Assembly: GCF_000151315.2 (NCBI RefSeq)
Contig: NW_011887297.1
Span: 1,341,587-1,405,586, forward strand
Direction of reading: 5' to 3'
DNA length: 64,000 bases
DNA from: Capsaspora owczarzaki ATCC 30864
Taxonomy: Eukaryota; Opisthokonta; Filasterea
A program made the position numbers and the translations under genes. Below the pieces are notes generated by a model, which was given only the letters and a program-made list of their open reading frames with translations, ran no database searches and was not told where the DNA came from. Every line of letters begins with the position of its first letter. Within the stretch, counting starts at the first letter, position 1. Shown here in pieces: positions 23,236 to 33,325 of this stretch.

Positions 23236-24435
23236 TTACTTCTTGGCTGCTGGTGCTGCGCTTGAAGCGGGTGCCGCGGCGTTTTGCTTGTCCTTTTTCT
23301 TTTGAGCAACGCCCCAGTTGTGCAGCCGTGCAATGTTAACTTCCATTGTCGTGAGTTGCTCCTTGACAAACCCAAGATCCTCGCCGAGCTGATCAGAGTT
23401 GCGCTGGGCCTTCTGGAGGTTGCCTTGCAGCAGAGTTTGGGCCTCGTCGATGTCGTACTCGAGCATGACGTTCGCCTGTCAATGGGACACGACCCGCAGG
23501 AGTGTTAGGACCAGAAATACACACACACACACACACAAACAAGGGGAGCAGGAAATTCTGTCACGTACACCAAGCCAAAGGCCAACTTTCGATGTGGGCT
23601 TGATGTCAGCGGTGGCGTAAAGGTTGTCGCAGAGCTCAAACTGTGTTCGGATCGGCTCGGAATCGTGCTGCTTCTCCTTCAGGTGCGCAATGGCATCGAG
23701 GGCAGACTGCATTTCCGGAACCTGTGTGTGTGGACACAGCCGAAAAAAAAATCGTTGCAGTAGGATTCAAACAATGTCATCAAAGAATGCATAGCATGTA
23801 CAAGAAGAAGTGAGCGACAGTGAGGGTGCATAGAATTCATAGAAACGTCAAAGTCAGCTTTTCGACCCAAAAAACAAAAAAATACAAAAAATACTAATAA
23901 AAATCTGAAACACATGCTGGCAAAGCTCGTCGACGCTCGGCCTGTCTCTGTGCGCAGCTCGAATCAACGAGCTCAGAGACGAGACAGATGTGGCTTTTTT
24001 GTCATCCGCAGTGTTGTGGCGGAAGCGAGCGCGCGAAAGAGAGTTGTTGCACTGCGATCGAGATCTCTGGAACACACAAGCACGACACAAGCGAGAATCC
24101 CCCCCCCCACTGACCTTGGTGATGAGGGTGCGCTTGCGCTGTGCAAGAGAGGCCTCGAGCGTCTTGTACTGCTGGTGTTGGGTCTGGAAGCGCTCCATGG
24201 CGCCCTCGAGGCCACCGCTGGCGTTGCTGGCGAGGAAGGCCTCAATGTCGGTCTGCACAATTCCAGCAACAACGGACAGAGAAGCAGGGTTAGGGAATCG
24301 TGCAAAGCTGAGCTGGATGAGCTTGTGCCGAGTGTGCATATGGAATGGCGAGGGTGGGGCAGGGCAGAGCAGGGCACTTGCAATGAAGACGGCCTTTGGG
24401 ATGGCAGTTCTGGGCTTTTCGGCTTCAGCACTCAT
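23236..24435 (-). CDS. VBP1: Prefoldin subunit 3 (VBP1)
   Basis: Four exons, 24382-24435, 24115-24252, 23569-23721 and 23236-23475, all phase 0, give 194 residues (human 197). Prefoldin is the hexameric cytosolic chaperone that hands actin and tubulin to the TRiC chaperonin. Subunit 3 is an alpha-type subunit with two coiled coils. Exon 1 is MSAEAEKPRTAIPKAVFI, matching the IPEAVF start of the human protein. Later blocks are CDNLYATADI, KVGLWLGANVMLEYDIDEAQ and TTMEVNIARLHNW. The first intron uses a GC donor (att|gcaagt), which is the only phase-consistent join and restores the family sequence. The third intron (23476-23568) contains a short (CA)n run. Identity is secure. Confidence 0.93.
23519..23537. 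repeat. (CA)n microsatellite in VBP1 intron 3
   Basis: About nine CA units inside the intron between exons 3 and 4 of the prefoldin 3 gene. Confidence 0.85.
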
Positions 24436-25058
24436 TCACGTTCAACGCCAGATTAGACGACTGGCACGCTGCGTCGCCGTCCCAATCGAGCATGCACTCG
24501 GTGTGAAATATGGTTTCATGTTTATTGACAGTGTGTCTGTCGAGTGTGGGGGACTTGATCGCGGGGAAACGAGACGGTGAACATTGGATGGAAATTCAAA
24601 GTACAGTACGCAACCGTTGTACTCGTCGCGCCGCCGTCAGTTTTGATAATTGTGATATCTCGGATTTTGTAAGTTTGATTTAGAGTCGTTGGTCCAGAAA
24701 CGACGATTGGTTGACAAAATTGACACTTTGGTGAATATTGCTCATGTCAACTGAAAAAACCAGGATTCTGCCAAATTGCCATTCACAGCCGCTCACAGTG
24801 AAAAAAGCTACCGCGGTATTTTTTGTCATTTTGATGGGTTTTGTCGTTTTTGACTCGATAGACAGGTTTTACGGTCACGGAGATTTCGATGTTGCCATAA
24901 AAAGGCAAATAGCCGTGCTCATGAGACCACAACATTCCTCCGTCCTTTTTTTTTCACGCCTCCAGGGTTTTTTTTTTTATTTATTATTATTATTATTATT
25001 TTTTTCGATTAATAATATTTTTATTTTTATTTTTATTTTTTTTGAGCCATAAATAAAT

Positions 25059-25553
25059 TCATTGCTCGCTGATCGCGGTGCTGTCGTGAACGAGAGCATC
25101 CGCGATTGCGAGAACCATTCTCGAGCCATTGCGTCTCGATGGCGATGAAGCCAATGCACAACGAGAACGAGACACGGGAAGCGGTGCAGGTGTTGGGACG
25201 GGCAGAAAAGTGAACGGGCGCACTTGAGGTTGTCGCATTGTCCCGCGTGTCGACATCCACAGTGCTGGAGGATGCGGTCGAAGGTGGGAGAGTGGTTGTT
25301 CCTGCGTGTGAAGCAGCTGCTGGTCGTGCATCTGTATCCATTGCCGTGCCGCATCCGCCACGACTGGAGTGGCTGGAAGAGGGGACTGGGCTGTTGCTTC
25401 ATTGTTGACCAGAGCGAACGCTACGGACGGCAGACTTACATCATCCGCTGCCGACACGAGAAGAGACGCTTCCTCCGTTCTCCGCTGACAGTCTTGAAAT
25501 GAATTCAAGGCTTGCTTGTTGATCTGATCCACACATCCAAACAAACAACCCAA
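25059..25553 (-). CDS. Doubtful hypothetical protein
   Basis: A 164-residue uninterrupted frame lies in a GC-rich island, which by itself suggests coding sequence in this AT-rich neighbourhood. It begins MGCLFGCVDQINKQ. The Met-Gly-Cys start could allow N-myristoylation with nearby Cys palmitoylation. The first 60 residues look protein-like, while the rest is Pro/Ser/Arg-rich. An internal GATGAT|gtaagt at about residue 37 is a good splice donor, so the real gene may be spliced into another frame. Two other minus-strand frames overlap downstream. I do not recognise any family. It may equally be part of an untranslated transcript. Confidence 0.25.
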   Translation of the reverse strand: MGCLFGCVDQINKQALNSFQDCQRRTEEASLLVSAADDVSLPSVAFALVNNEATAQSPLPATPVVADAARQWIQMHDQQLLHTQEQPLSHLRPHPPALWMSTRGTMRQPQVRPFTFLPVPTPAPLPVSRSRCALASSPSRRNGSRMVLAIADALVHDSTAISEQ

Positions 25554-26059
25554 TCAAAAAATTAGCCAAGTTGAATTTTCGTTTGCTGAAAATTCACCAT
25601 CTCAAGAACAGTGTGTTTCCCGCGCTTTTACTATCAGTTTCAACACCGTGCTCTCAAAAACTGGATTGAAATTGAAGCTCAAAATCCCTTTTCACCCTCC
25701 CCAGCGTCCGCGTTCCCCGAATTCACGCCAATCGCGACGCAATTCCGTCAAGGAAGCCATGACAATTACAATATGCTTGGCGGCAGCGCGCTCCGGCGAA
25801 CGGCTGCTGATCTGCAGGACCGAGAGCAAACTGAAAGCTCGTTTTCGCGCGCTTTTTGCTTTTCTTCTTTTTTTTTTTTTTTCTTTCACCATGCGTGTTC
25901 TTTGTTCTTTCTGATGTGTGTTGAAAGAATTGCTCTCTCAGGAGGAGAACGATTGTAATTGGTCATGACTTACGTTCCCGCACTGCGAAGGACAGATACG
26001 ATTCGCTCGCTCGGAATCTGTTGGTGCTGATTCGACATTTGCAATGCAAAAGAAAGAAA

Positions 26060-26300
26060 AAATACAATGCTTTTTGCAATGAAATAATAAAATAAAAGTA
26101 AGTAAAATAAAATACAAAGACTGTGGAGAACAGAAAATAAAATAAAATAAATAAAAATAAAAAATAAAAAAATAAAAAAATAAAATAAAACCATTGGAGT
26201 GACATTGGTTTTTCTTTTTCTTTTTTTTCTTTTTTTTTTCTTTTATTTTTTTGTTTGAGTGCATTGCTTTTTCCATTGTCAAAAAAAAAAAAAAAAAAGG
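26060..26300. repeat. A/T low-complexity tract (aaaat-type)
   Basis: The stretch is rich in irregular aaaata and aaataaa units on the plus strand, followed by T-rich and then poly-A sequence. It looks like slippage-grown simple sequence rather than a mobile element. I see no target-site duplication. Confidence 0.7.
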
Positions 26301-27860
26301 CAAAAAGAGCAAAAGCAGGGAATCGAACCTCGTCAGGCGCGAAAGATGCACAGTGACGGCTCAACTGTTGTCCGGTTGGGCAAAACGCTACTTGATGCAT
26401 CAGTGCCTAAATGTGAAACGTCTCAAGACTTTTTGACGTCCCGTCGTCTGACAATCACATAATTAATCTCTAGAATATAATGTGCCAATCGGCTGGTTGA
26501 TTGCGGCAAGCAGGAGCTGGAAATTCGCTCGTAAAGTTTACCGGCAACTTTGGAACGGCCTTTTGGTCGTCCTACGGCTCTCTACCTCGCAGCTCATGAT
26601 CAATTATGATGTGTATAATTGTAACAAGTATGTATGCTTGTGTTGGACAGTTGTAGTTCTCGATAATGATGAGAACATGTTCATGGGCGATACTTTGAAT
26701 GAATCCGACTGAAACTGCTATGTTCACAGCCCACTTGCTGATGATGCGCCAAACCAGTCTCCACTATTTTGACCGCAACCATAGCACAAACGCAAAGAAC
26801 ATATCACTGCCAATCACTCCGTCCCAGGAGTGTACCGGAAAACGAGATTGTCAGCTGGCATCGACCTCGATTGTCGCACGCAGAATTCTGCACACGTATT
26901 TGCGATGCTAGAGCTTACCACCGAGACCGATTTTTGACTATATGGTCATGAATTATATTTGAATCATTACGGGGTAGATTCGAGGCTGACTGCTCCATGC
27001 CGATTGGAAGAAATGGATACAGGAAACACGTCCGATTATTGAAGGATAATGAACAATAATCTGTTTCACGTCCTTTTCCGTTGCGGCTGCGGGCCTTGCA
27101 CAGCGATATTCGACAAAGATCCACGATGTCCGTTTGTGTGGCATACACAGGTTGTCTGCGCCAGACATGTCCGTGATCAGTTGCTCCCAAGGGAGAAGTA
27201 CGTCTGCGCTTGTATCAATTGCATCGTTGATGATTGGTAGGAATACAATGAAACACATTGAAAAAAATAAAAAAATAAAAAAATAAATCAAAAATAAAAT
27301 ACAATAAATCAAAAATAAAATAAAAAAAATGAAAAAAATCCCAAACGGGACGACTGCCACAAAAAATGAAAAAGAAAAATTCGCAAAAATCGAAAAAAAT
27401 GAAAATAAAATCGAAAAAAAATCAAAAAAATCACACAGCCGACGGAAAACACGCCTGCACCAGACACTCTAAACTGCTTTCGCCTGGATCTGCTCTCTGG
27501 ATGGAGCTACACGAACGCCCGTTGCAGTGTTCGAATGTACACACGCAGGACAATACACTGTCAAAGGCACAGAGCCCAGGGACGCGTTTTTATCGAGCTC
27601 GACATAACGGGGTAGACCGGTAAAACGGTTTCTTTTTTCACTGTGGCTGCAACAAAAAATCATGTCACTTAGGTAAGCACAACAACAATGTATTTGTAAT
27701 CGTGACCTGAAAGCCCGCTAATCCGAGCAGGGTTGACACCATTCTCAAACTTTGACCGCCTGTCATTCTTGCTTTTTGTTTTTTGTTTGATCGCTTCCAA
27801 AGTCTCAAAAGACACCTGACTGAAGATCGGCACTTTAGCTAAAACCAAAACCTCCCAAAA

Positions 27861-30413
27861 ATGCTGATCCAAAGCATCCCGGCTCGGAAGCCGATCAACG
27901 CGACGACGGCCAAATCGCTGCGGATTGTCGCGCCGTTACTTGTTGCTCCCGAAGACCAACTGCATCCCAGAGCACGACCGACGCCCACATCCATCGCCAG
28001 TCATGCTACTCCAATAGCCTCTGCTGCTAGAAGTGCACCGGGCATGAAGAGTCGGGCGGGCTCGACTGCAGCTGCTGGCAGTGGAACCGCAGGGACGCGT
28101 GAAACAGCAGCGCGAAACGGTTTCAAAACCGCTTCAAATCCTAGTTCTGCAAGCAGCACGACTGCAGCGTCAAAGCACCAATCCGGCGATGTAAGCCAGC
28201 AGTGGAATGCGTGGCATCGTCAAATCGAGCGTTTGGAGGCTGCACGGAGGCTGCTTGCGGGAACAAGCTTGACCTCGAGCGCGGGAGTCGCCGCCGCGAT
28301 TGAGCGGCACGTCGCCTATCTCCAAGTGCTCGACCAGTCCGGCGACGCCTGGGACAAGCTGTGCGCAGAGTACGTGTCCTTTGTTTCGAGCACCGACAAG
28401 GGCAAAAAGCTGCAAAAGAAGGGCGGCGTGCCGACGCTCCCGGCAGTGTTTCATTGGCTCGAAGCCGGAACCAAGGCAGTCGAAGTCGCTCATAGTAGCC
28501 TGGCCACCGAGCGTGCTACCGTTGTGTATAACATTGGCGCTCTTTACTCGCTGCTGGCGGCGAGCCAGGTCATGTGGGATACGGATGGCATTCGCCAAGC
28601 GTGCAAGTACCTCCAAATCTCAGCAGCCATCTTCCTGCAGCTGCGAGACGAGTTGGCACAGAGTCCATCACCAACCACGGCCCGCGACCTCGAGCAAGAG
28701 ACACTGGCCGTCATGACACACCTGGCCATTGTTCAAGCGCACGAGTGTCTGTGGACTGCCATTGTTGTATTTGCCGGAGCAACTGGCACCCTTCCCAGTG
28801 ACTCTTCCCCTGGCAGCAGCGACCCTCTTGCACGCCAACAGGTGTTGTCATCGCAGCAGCAGCAGCAGCAGGCACCCTCGTCTCCTTCTGGGCAGGCTAC
28901 CAATGGACTTGACGCGATGGCTCAGGAGCTCATCGACGGGATGCAACGCGAGGAGTCCAGTGACGCCGTGGCAGCGATGCCTGCTTCGTTGGCGTCGACG
29001 ATTTCTGCAGTCACGCTCTCAAAGGTCGCTGCTCACATCGCGGACGAGTACCGGTTTCTCCTTCTTGGCCTGGGGGTTTCTCCCACAGCCATCACACCCG
29101 CCGTGATCGGGGCAGTTCCAACGCTTGCGCATCCCTTTGCCGCGACTTCATACGAGACGGGCACTTTTTACAAGCCCGCGAGCTCCACGCCAACGGGTCC
29201 AACCAAGCACGTTCGAATCGAAACGTGCGATGCGCTGGAGAGTCTTGTGCATCGGGCCAGCCAGCGGAAGGCCAAGGATCGATTCCAGTTTCCGGCAGAC
29301 TGGCAATCGGTCTTTGATGTCAAGCGCGATTGGTTTTTGAGCGAGGCCCACCACTTTCGAGCCCGAGCACTGTTCAACAGCGAGGCGTATGGTGACGCGG
29401 TCGTTCATTCCGCCATGGCAGTATCTCTCGGTACAGCCGCAGTAGGTAAAGCTGCACACTTTAGGGTTCTCAACGAGAGCGCCAAGCACTGGGCAATCGC
29501 ACTGCGAGACCGGATTTCGCCACAACAGGCGCGTTTTGACCGCGAAAACCGGACCGTGTACTTTTCTCGCATTCCCGCTGGGTCTGAGCTGTATCCGCCT
29601 GCACGAAGCTCAGTGCTTCGGCCGCTGACAGACCTTGTTCCGGGTATTTTGAACGGTACGCTCGCTACTGGAGGTGTGCCATTGACAAGGCCGATCCACC
29701 AGGAAGAACAGACCCCGGCAAGAGAAACGGGTCAGCCGGACGAAGATGGCTCTCGGATCTCTGTCTCCAGTGCAGAAAATCGTCCGCCTGGAACAGGGGA
29801 GGCGAACGATACAGCTTTGGACAAACCATCAGCGCAGCCTGCCACCAACCCAAAGATGCTCGCGTCTCCCGATCAGGCGGAGGCTCAAATCACACCAAGG
29901 CAGCTGACCGCAGCCGAGCTGCAACATGAATTGACAGCGCGTATTGCGGAGGTGCAGGACATGCTGCACGACCTTGCCCTCATCCGAAATGCTCCTGATC
30001 TCGCCAGCGCGGTGGCTTGCGACGAGTGTCAGCAAGTGTTGGTGTATCTCGACTGTGTGGAAGATTGCGAGACGTCGGATTTTGACACCCTGGCACACTG
30101 CAAACTTCCCCATTGCAGCGAGGTGCGACAGTTGTGGGAGCTCTTGTGCAAAGCGTCCAAGTCGAAAGCAACTGCCGAGTCATCCGAGTCGCGCCGCACC
30201 ATCGAGCGTCTGACTGTGACATTGACCCTTCTGGATCAAATCGAGGCCGCAGTGCAAAGCTCCATTCACGAGCTTGAACGACTGGCGGATGTGCTCGGCG
30301 AAGAGCCGCAACAAGGCGAGCCGTGCAGCGCGCGACGAGCCTCACTCCATGCCACCTGCGAAGGCCAACTTGCCGCTTGCAAACTGCTTTCTGCCAAGCT
30401 TGATCAGTACTGA
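27861..30413 (+). CDS. BRO1-domain protein (ALIX/HD-PTP/BROX group)
   Basis: A single uninterrupted frame of 850 residues, which is unusual among intron-rich neighbours. BRO1 domains bind CHMP4-type ESCRT-III subunits in endosomal sorting. After a low-complexity Ala/Thr/Ser-rich lead of about 110 residues, the helical BRO1 region spans about 115-560. It carries the recognisable ERATVVYNIGALYSLLA block, then DGIRQACKYLQISAAIFLQL and a helix with THLAIVQAHECLW. A Gln-run insert lies near residues 330-350. Residues 560-700 are linker. The C-terminal 150 residues are helical (AAELQHELTARIAEVQDML, RRTIERLTVTLTLLDQIEAA) and may form a short coiled coil. No Pro-rich or phosphatase domain is seen, so it is neither a full ALIX nor HD-PTP. 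Domain assignment is by pattern only. Confidence 0.72.
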   Translation: MLIQSIPARKPINATTAKSLRIVAPLLVAPEDQLHPRARPTPTSIASHATPIASAARSAPGMKSRAGSTAAAGSGTAGTRETAARNGFKTASNPSSASSTTAASKHQSGDVSQQWNAWHRQIERLEAARRLLAGTSLTSSAGVAAAIERHVAYLQVLDQSGDAWDKLCAEYVSFVSSTDKGKKLQKKGGVPTLPAVFHWLEAGTKAVEVAHSSLATERATVVYNIGALYSLLAASQVMWDTDGIRQACKYLQISAAIFLQLRDELAQSPSPTTARDLEQETLAVMTHLAIVQAHECLWTAIVVFAGATGTLPSDSSPGSSDPLARQQVLSSQQQQQQAPSSPSGQATNGLDAMAQELIDGMQREESSDAVAAMPASLASTISAVTLSKVAAHIADEYRFLLLGLGVSPTAITPAVIGAVPTLAHPFAATSYETGTFYKPASSTPTGPTKHVRIETCDALESLVHRASQRKAKDRFQFPADWQSVFDVKRDWFLSEAHHFRARALFNSEAYGDAVVHSAMAVSLGTAAVGKAAHFRVLNESAKHWAIALRDRISPQQARFDRENRTVYFSRIPAGSELYPPARSSVLRPLTDLVPGILNGTLATGGVPLTRPIHQEEQTPARETGQPDEDGSRISVSSAENRPPGTGEANDTALDKPSAQPATNPKMLASPDQAEAQITPRQLTAAELQHELTARIAEVQDMLHDLALIRNAPDLASAVACDECQQVLVYLDCVEDCETSDFDTLAHCKLPHCSEVRQLWELLCKASKSKATAESSESRRTIERLTVTLTLLDQIEAAVQSSIHELERLADVLGEEPQQGEPCSARRASLHATCEGQLAACKLLSAKLDQY

Positions 30414-30552
30414 AGCGAGGGGCTACTACACTGTAAAGTTGCGTTTCTTGGACGCGTTTGTGATAATTTAAACATACAACGATTTTCGATGGATCTGTGA
30501 TTTTCAGCATTCAACAACTACGATAGTGACAGACAAAGTCAAAGTGATTTGC

Positions 30553-31852
30553 TCAAATCACGGCCCGCGACAAGCCTGGAGCAAAGAATGTGACTGTGTG
30601 GTCTTGAATTTTGTAGTGGAGCTTGGACTGAGGCGCTGGTCGTTCGTCCAGCCCTGAAGCGCGCGAAATATACAACTGATTGCGGAGGCAAGGCAGAGGA
30701 GGCAAAAAGATCCCCAGGGTGACCAAAGGACAGTGAGATGTGCTTGGCAGAAACAAGGAAACCACAAAAGAAGCGGCAACCAAAACTACAAAGTACAAAA
30801 ATCGACCAAACAAACAATTCTCACCTGGCCATGCACATCCTTGGAATAGCCGCTAGGCAGGCCAGACACGGTTAGTGTGACCTGGGCCTGATGTTTGAGA
30901 GTGGCAAACAGGGCTTTGGCGCCGCCAAACAGGGCGTCGGCGTGAACAGAAACCACCAAGCAGGGGGCGGGGGCAACGAGTGGGAATGACCGACAAGAGT
31001 GAATAAAGCCAAGTAGCGCAGCAGGGGTGATGGCACCGCCAGTTGCATGGAACAGGGTGTCAACCGAGTCCAAGATGATGCAAACGGGCGTTTGCGTTGC
31101 GTCTTCACCAGCTGGATTTGCCGCGCGCCGACTGGCTTCCATCGCCTTCAATGTGTCTTGAATCCTCTGGTGTAGCTCCTTGAGCGGAGCAGGGTTGCTC
31201 AAATCGAGGTGAAAGTCTCCAGAAGAAGGTTGCGATTGAGCGTCGGTCGACGGCACATCGAGCCCTCCGATGAAACGAAACATGCCACGCGCCTCGAGTT
31301 GTGCCAGGTTGATGCCCTGCATATTGCATTCCCAAAAGCATAGACACACAATTGTGTTGGCAAATGTGAGTTCATGTGCTATGAACCGACGAGAATGGGA
31401 CAAAAGTGCGGCCAATGCGCAGCCCGATCGAAGCACCAATTTTTTTACCAGCTTGCGTGCCACAAGTGCAAAGTGATTCTGGATGTGTGCGAATGACACG
31501 AGCACGACGGCGGCGCCAGTCTTGAGGTGCGTGGCGAGCCAGTGGTGCAGCAGGAAGCCGCCGTCCGCCTCGAGTGTGTCAGCGCACAGCACCAGCGAGC
31601 CCTGACAACCAAGCAAGCAAAGCAGGCTTCCATCGTGAGGATACGTGCATGATGATGGCCAAGATGGACGAGCTTTCATGTTGGCCGTTGGGCTGATGTC
31701 AAAAGCCGAATGAATGCCCCTGCCAATATCGACCCCGTATGCAATGCTATTCACCAAGCACTAGTAGTCAATAATGCTGTTGGCCTCACCTGCAGCTCGG
31801 TTGGTGGAGCAGTGTTGGACAGGCTCAGCGCTGCGTTCAACCCCTCAAACAT
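30553..31852 (-). CDS. ELP6: Elongator complex subunit ELP6
   Basis: Four exons, 31790-31852, 31449-31601, 30825-31316 and 30553-30675, all phase 0, give 276 residues (human 266). ELP6 forms with ELP4 and ELP5 the RecA-like ring of Elongator, which is needed for wobble-uridine modification of tRNAs. Matching blocks include MFEGLNAAL at the start and LEADGGFLLHHWLATHLKTG. Later blocks are VSFAHIQNHFALVARKL and YSKDVHGQLYISRASG, and the end is YKIQDHTVTFFAPGLSRAVI. The acceptor of exon 4 (ccgcaatcag|ttg) was chosen because it keeps phase and restores the HGQL-I junction. No Walker A motif is present, as expected for ELP6. It is convergent with the BRO1 gene (139 bp) and divergent with the TMEM9-like gene. 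Confidence 0.88.
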
Positions 31853-32221
31853 TTGGAGTCTGAGAGAACGAGAGAATGAAACAAAAAAACAAACTGAAAT
31901 ATACAAAAAAAGGAAGAGTGACAGTTTTTGTTGTTGTTGTTGTTGTTGTTGGATGAAAAATCAGCCAGTCTGAGAAAACGCAACGCTGAAAAACAAAACG
32001 CCGGAAGAGCAAAGAGTAACCGATTCAGAGTGAACCAACGCGACTAAACATACGGAAACTTCACTAGTGGTTGTTAGAATTTGGTAGTTCAGTACTCAAT
32101 CCAAATCCAATCAACGGAGCTCTATCCACCGCGACTTGATCTACGACGGATATCTCAGTTTATCATCATTCACATTACATTTGGCTGGCCTTCAGTCTCT
32201 ATTCACACACACTTTGCAGTC
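31853..32221. promoter_or_regulatory. Divergent promoter region ELP6 / TMEM9-like
   Basis: There are 369 bp between divergent start codons. It includes a (TTG)n run at 31928-31951. Bidirectional promoter function is inferred from spacing only. Confidence 0.4.
31928..31951. repeat. (TTG)n trinucleotide repeat
   Basis: Eight TTG units in the presumed ELP6 upstream region. Confidence 0.9.
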
Positions 32222-33176
32222 ATGGGACGCTTGCATTGGAGCTTGGCTATGATGGTTTTGCTGACGGTGGCTGGGCTGACCATTGCCGCCGCCGCCGCCG
32301 AGACCCAGAACCAAGCATTGGCTAATAGCAACAACAAGCAGCAACAGCAGCAGAGCAGCGTGAATGAGCGGAGAGGGACGCGCAACCTGCTGCTCGACAC
32401 TGAACTGGCCGCGCAGGGCAACGTGTCGGACACGAACAACCCGTACCGCTGCAAGTGCACATGCCCAAACAACACGACCATTGCCGAAGTCGCAACCGAG
32501 GCAGACTGGTGAGGCAGCCCGTGGAGAGGGGACTGGTGGAGGTCCAACTCGCTTCTCCTTTGCTCTATGATTGCACTACCATTGCATTGCATGCACTCAC
32601 TCAAACCATGCCAAACCAATGCTCTACTTTTGTATTGTTGAAAACCATGATAGCGATTGCGACCAATTGCTGCACCGTGCGGATTGCATGGCCTGCTCGT
32701 GCGTTTACCAAGCCCGCAACGACGGCATGATTCAGGTAATACAGCGCTCATCCCCCCGTCAACTCGGGATGTGATTTGTTCTATTCGACACTAACACTTT
32801 GGCATGCCCGACAACCGTGGTGGATATTTTCTTTGCTGGTGGGGGTGAAACACACAGGCCATGGTTTACATTTTCATGACCATTCTCTGCATTTTGTGTT
32901 TGCTTGTCGCTCTCACTCCCGTCGCCAAGTGGTACATGATGGTAAGTGACACAAGTCGTCATTGTCGTGTCGTGTATATGTGGTGCTCGGTGTGGTTTTT
33001 TCTCTCCCCTCCAGAAAAGCGACGCTTCTTCTTCTCACTTCTTCTCACTTTGCACAAAACAACTTTGTACAACGCATCAGGGTCGCAACTCGAGGTACTT
33101 TTCCTCCCGAGGAATACCCCAAACACATCACCTCGACACTTTCTGGGAAACCCTCCTATCCAAGCCGAACAAGTGA
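32222..33176 (+). CDS. TMEM9-like single-pass membrane protein
   Basis: Four exons, 32222-32508, 32654-32735, 32858-32941 and 33015-33176, give 204 residues. A cleavable signal peptide is evident (MMVLLTVAGLTIAAAAAE). A Gln/Asn-rich linker follows, then YRCKCTCPNNTTI, EADCDCDQLLHRADCMACSC, and a transmembrane helix MVYIFMTILCILCLLVAL. This order (signal, RCKC-CP with N-glycosylation sites, DCxC, CxxCxC, one helix) is that of TMEM9/TMEM9B, lysosomal and endosomal proteins linked to v-ATPase and ClC transporters. The cytosolic tail encoded by exon 4 is Ser/His/Thr-rich and does not show the family's usual conserved tail, so exon 4 is uncertain. Family assignment rests on the Cys pattern. Confidence 0.6.
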
Positions 33177-33325
33177 TTTCATTGTTGTTGGCAGTGTCGA
33201 CTTTTTCGATGTTGTCATGCATCTGCAGCTGCGACTTGTGTCCTTGTGTAATTTTGTCAAAATGTAAATGTTGATACAAAAAAAGCCAATGAAGATAGAA
33301 CAACTTCAGCTTTCAAAGGAAGACA

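Larger units (their letters stand above)
24436..27860. other. Gene-poor region, AT-rich with a GC-rich island
   Basis: This 3.4-kb region lies between prefoldin 3 and the BRO1 gene. Low-complexity A/T sequence fills 24970-25045, 26060-26300 and 27255-27440. A GC-rich island at about 25030-25900 holds one doubtful minus-strand frame, listed separately. A tRNA-like 3' half is seen on the minus strand at about 26311-26385. From 26450 to 27240 I see mixed sequence with many stops and no gene. Confidence 0.5.

Noticed and set aside
26060-27440. Mobile element or retroposon suggested by A-r tails and poly-A
   Set aside because: No terminal repeats, target-site duplications or transposase/reverse-transcriptase motifs are seen. 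The runs are simple sequence like those throughout the window.
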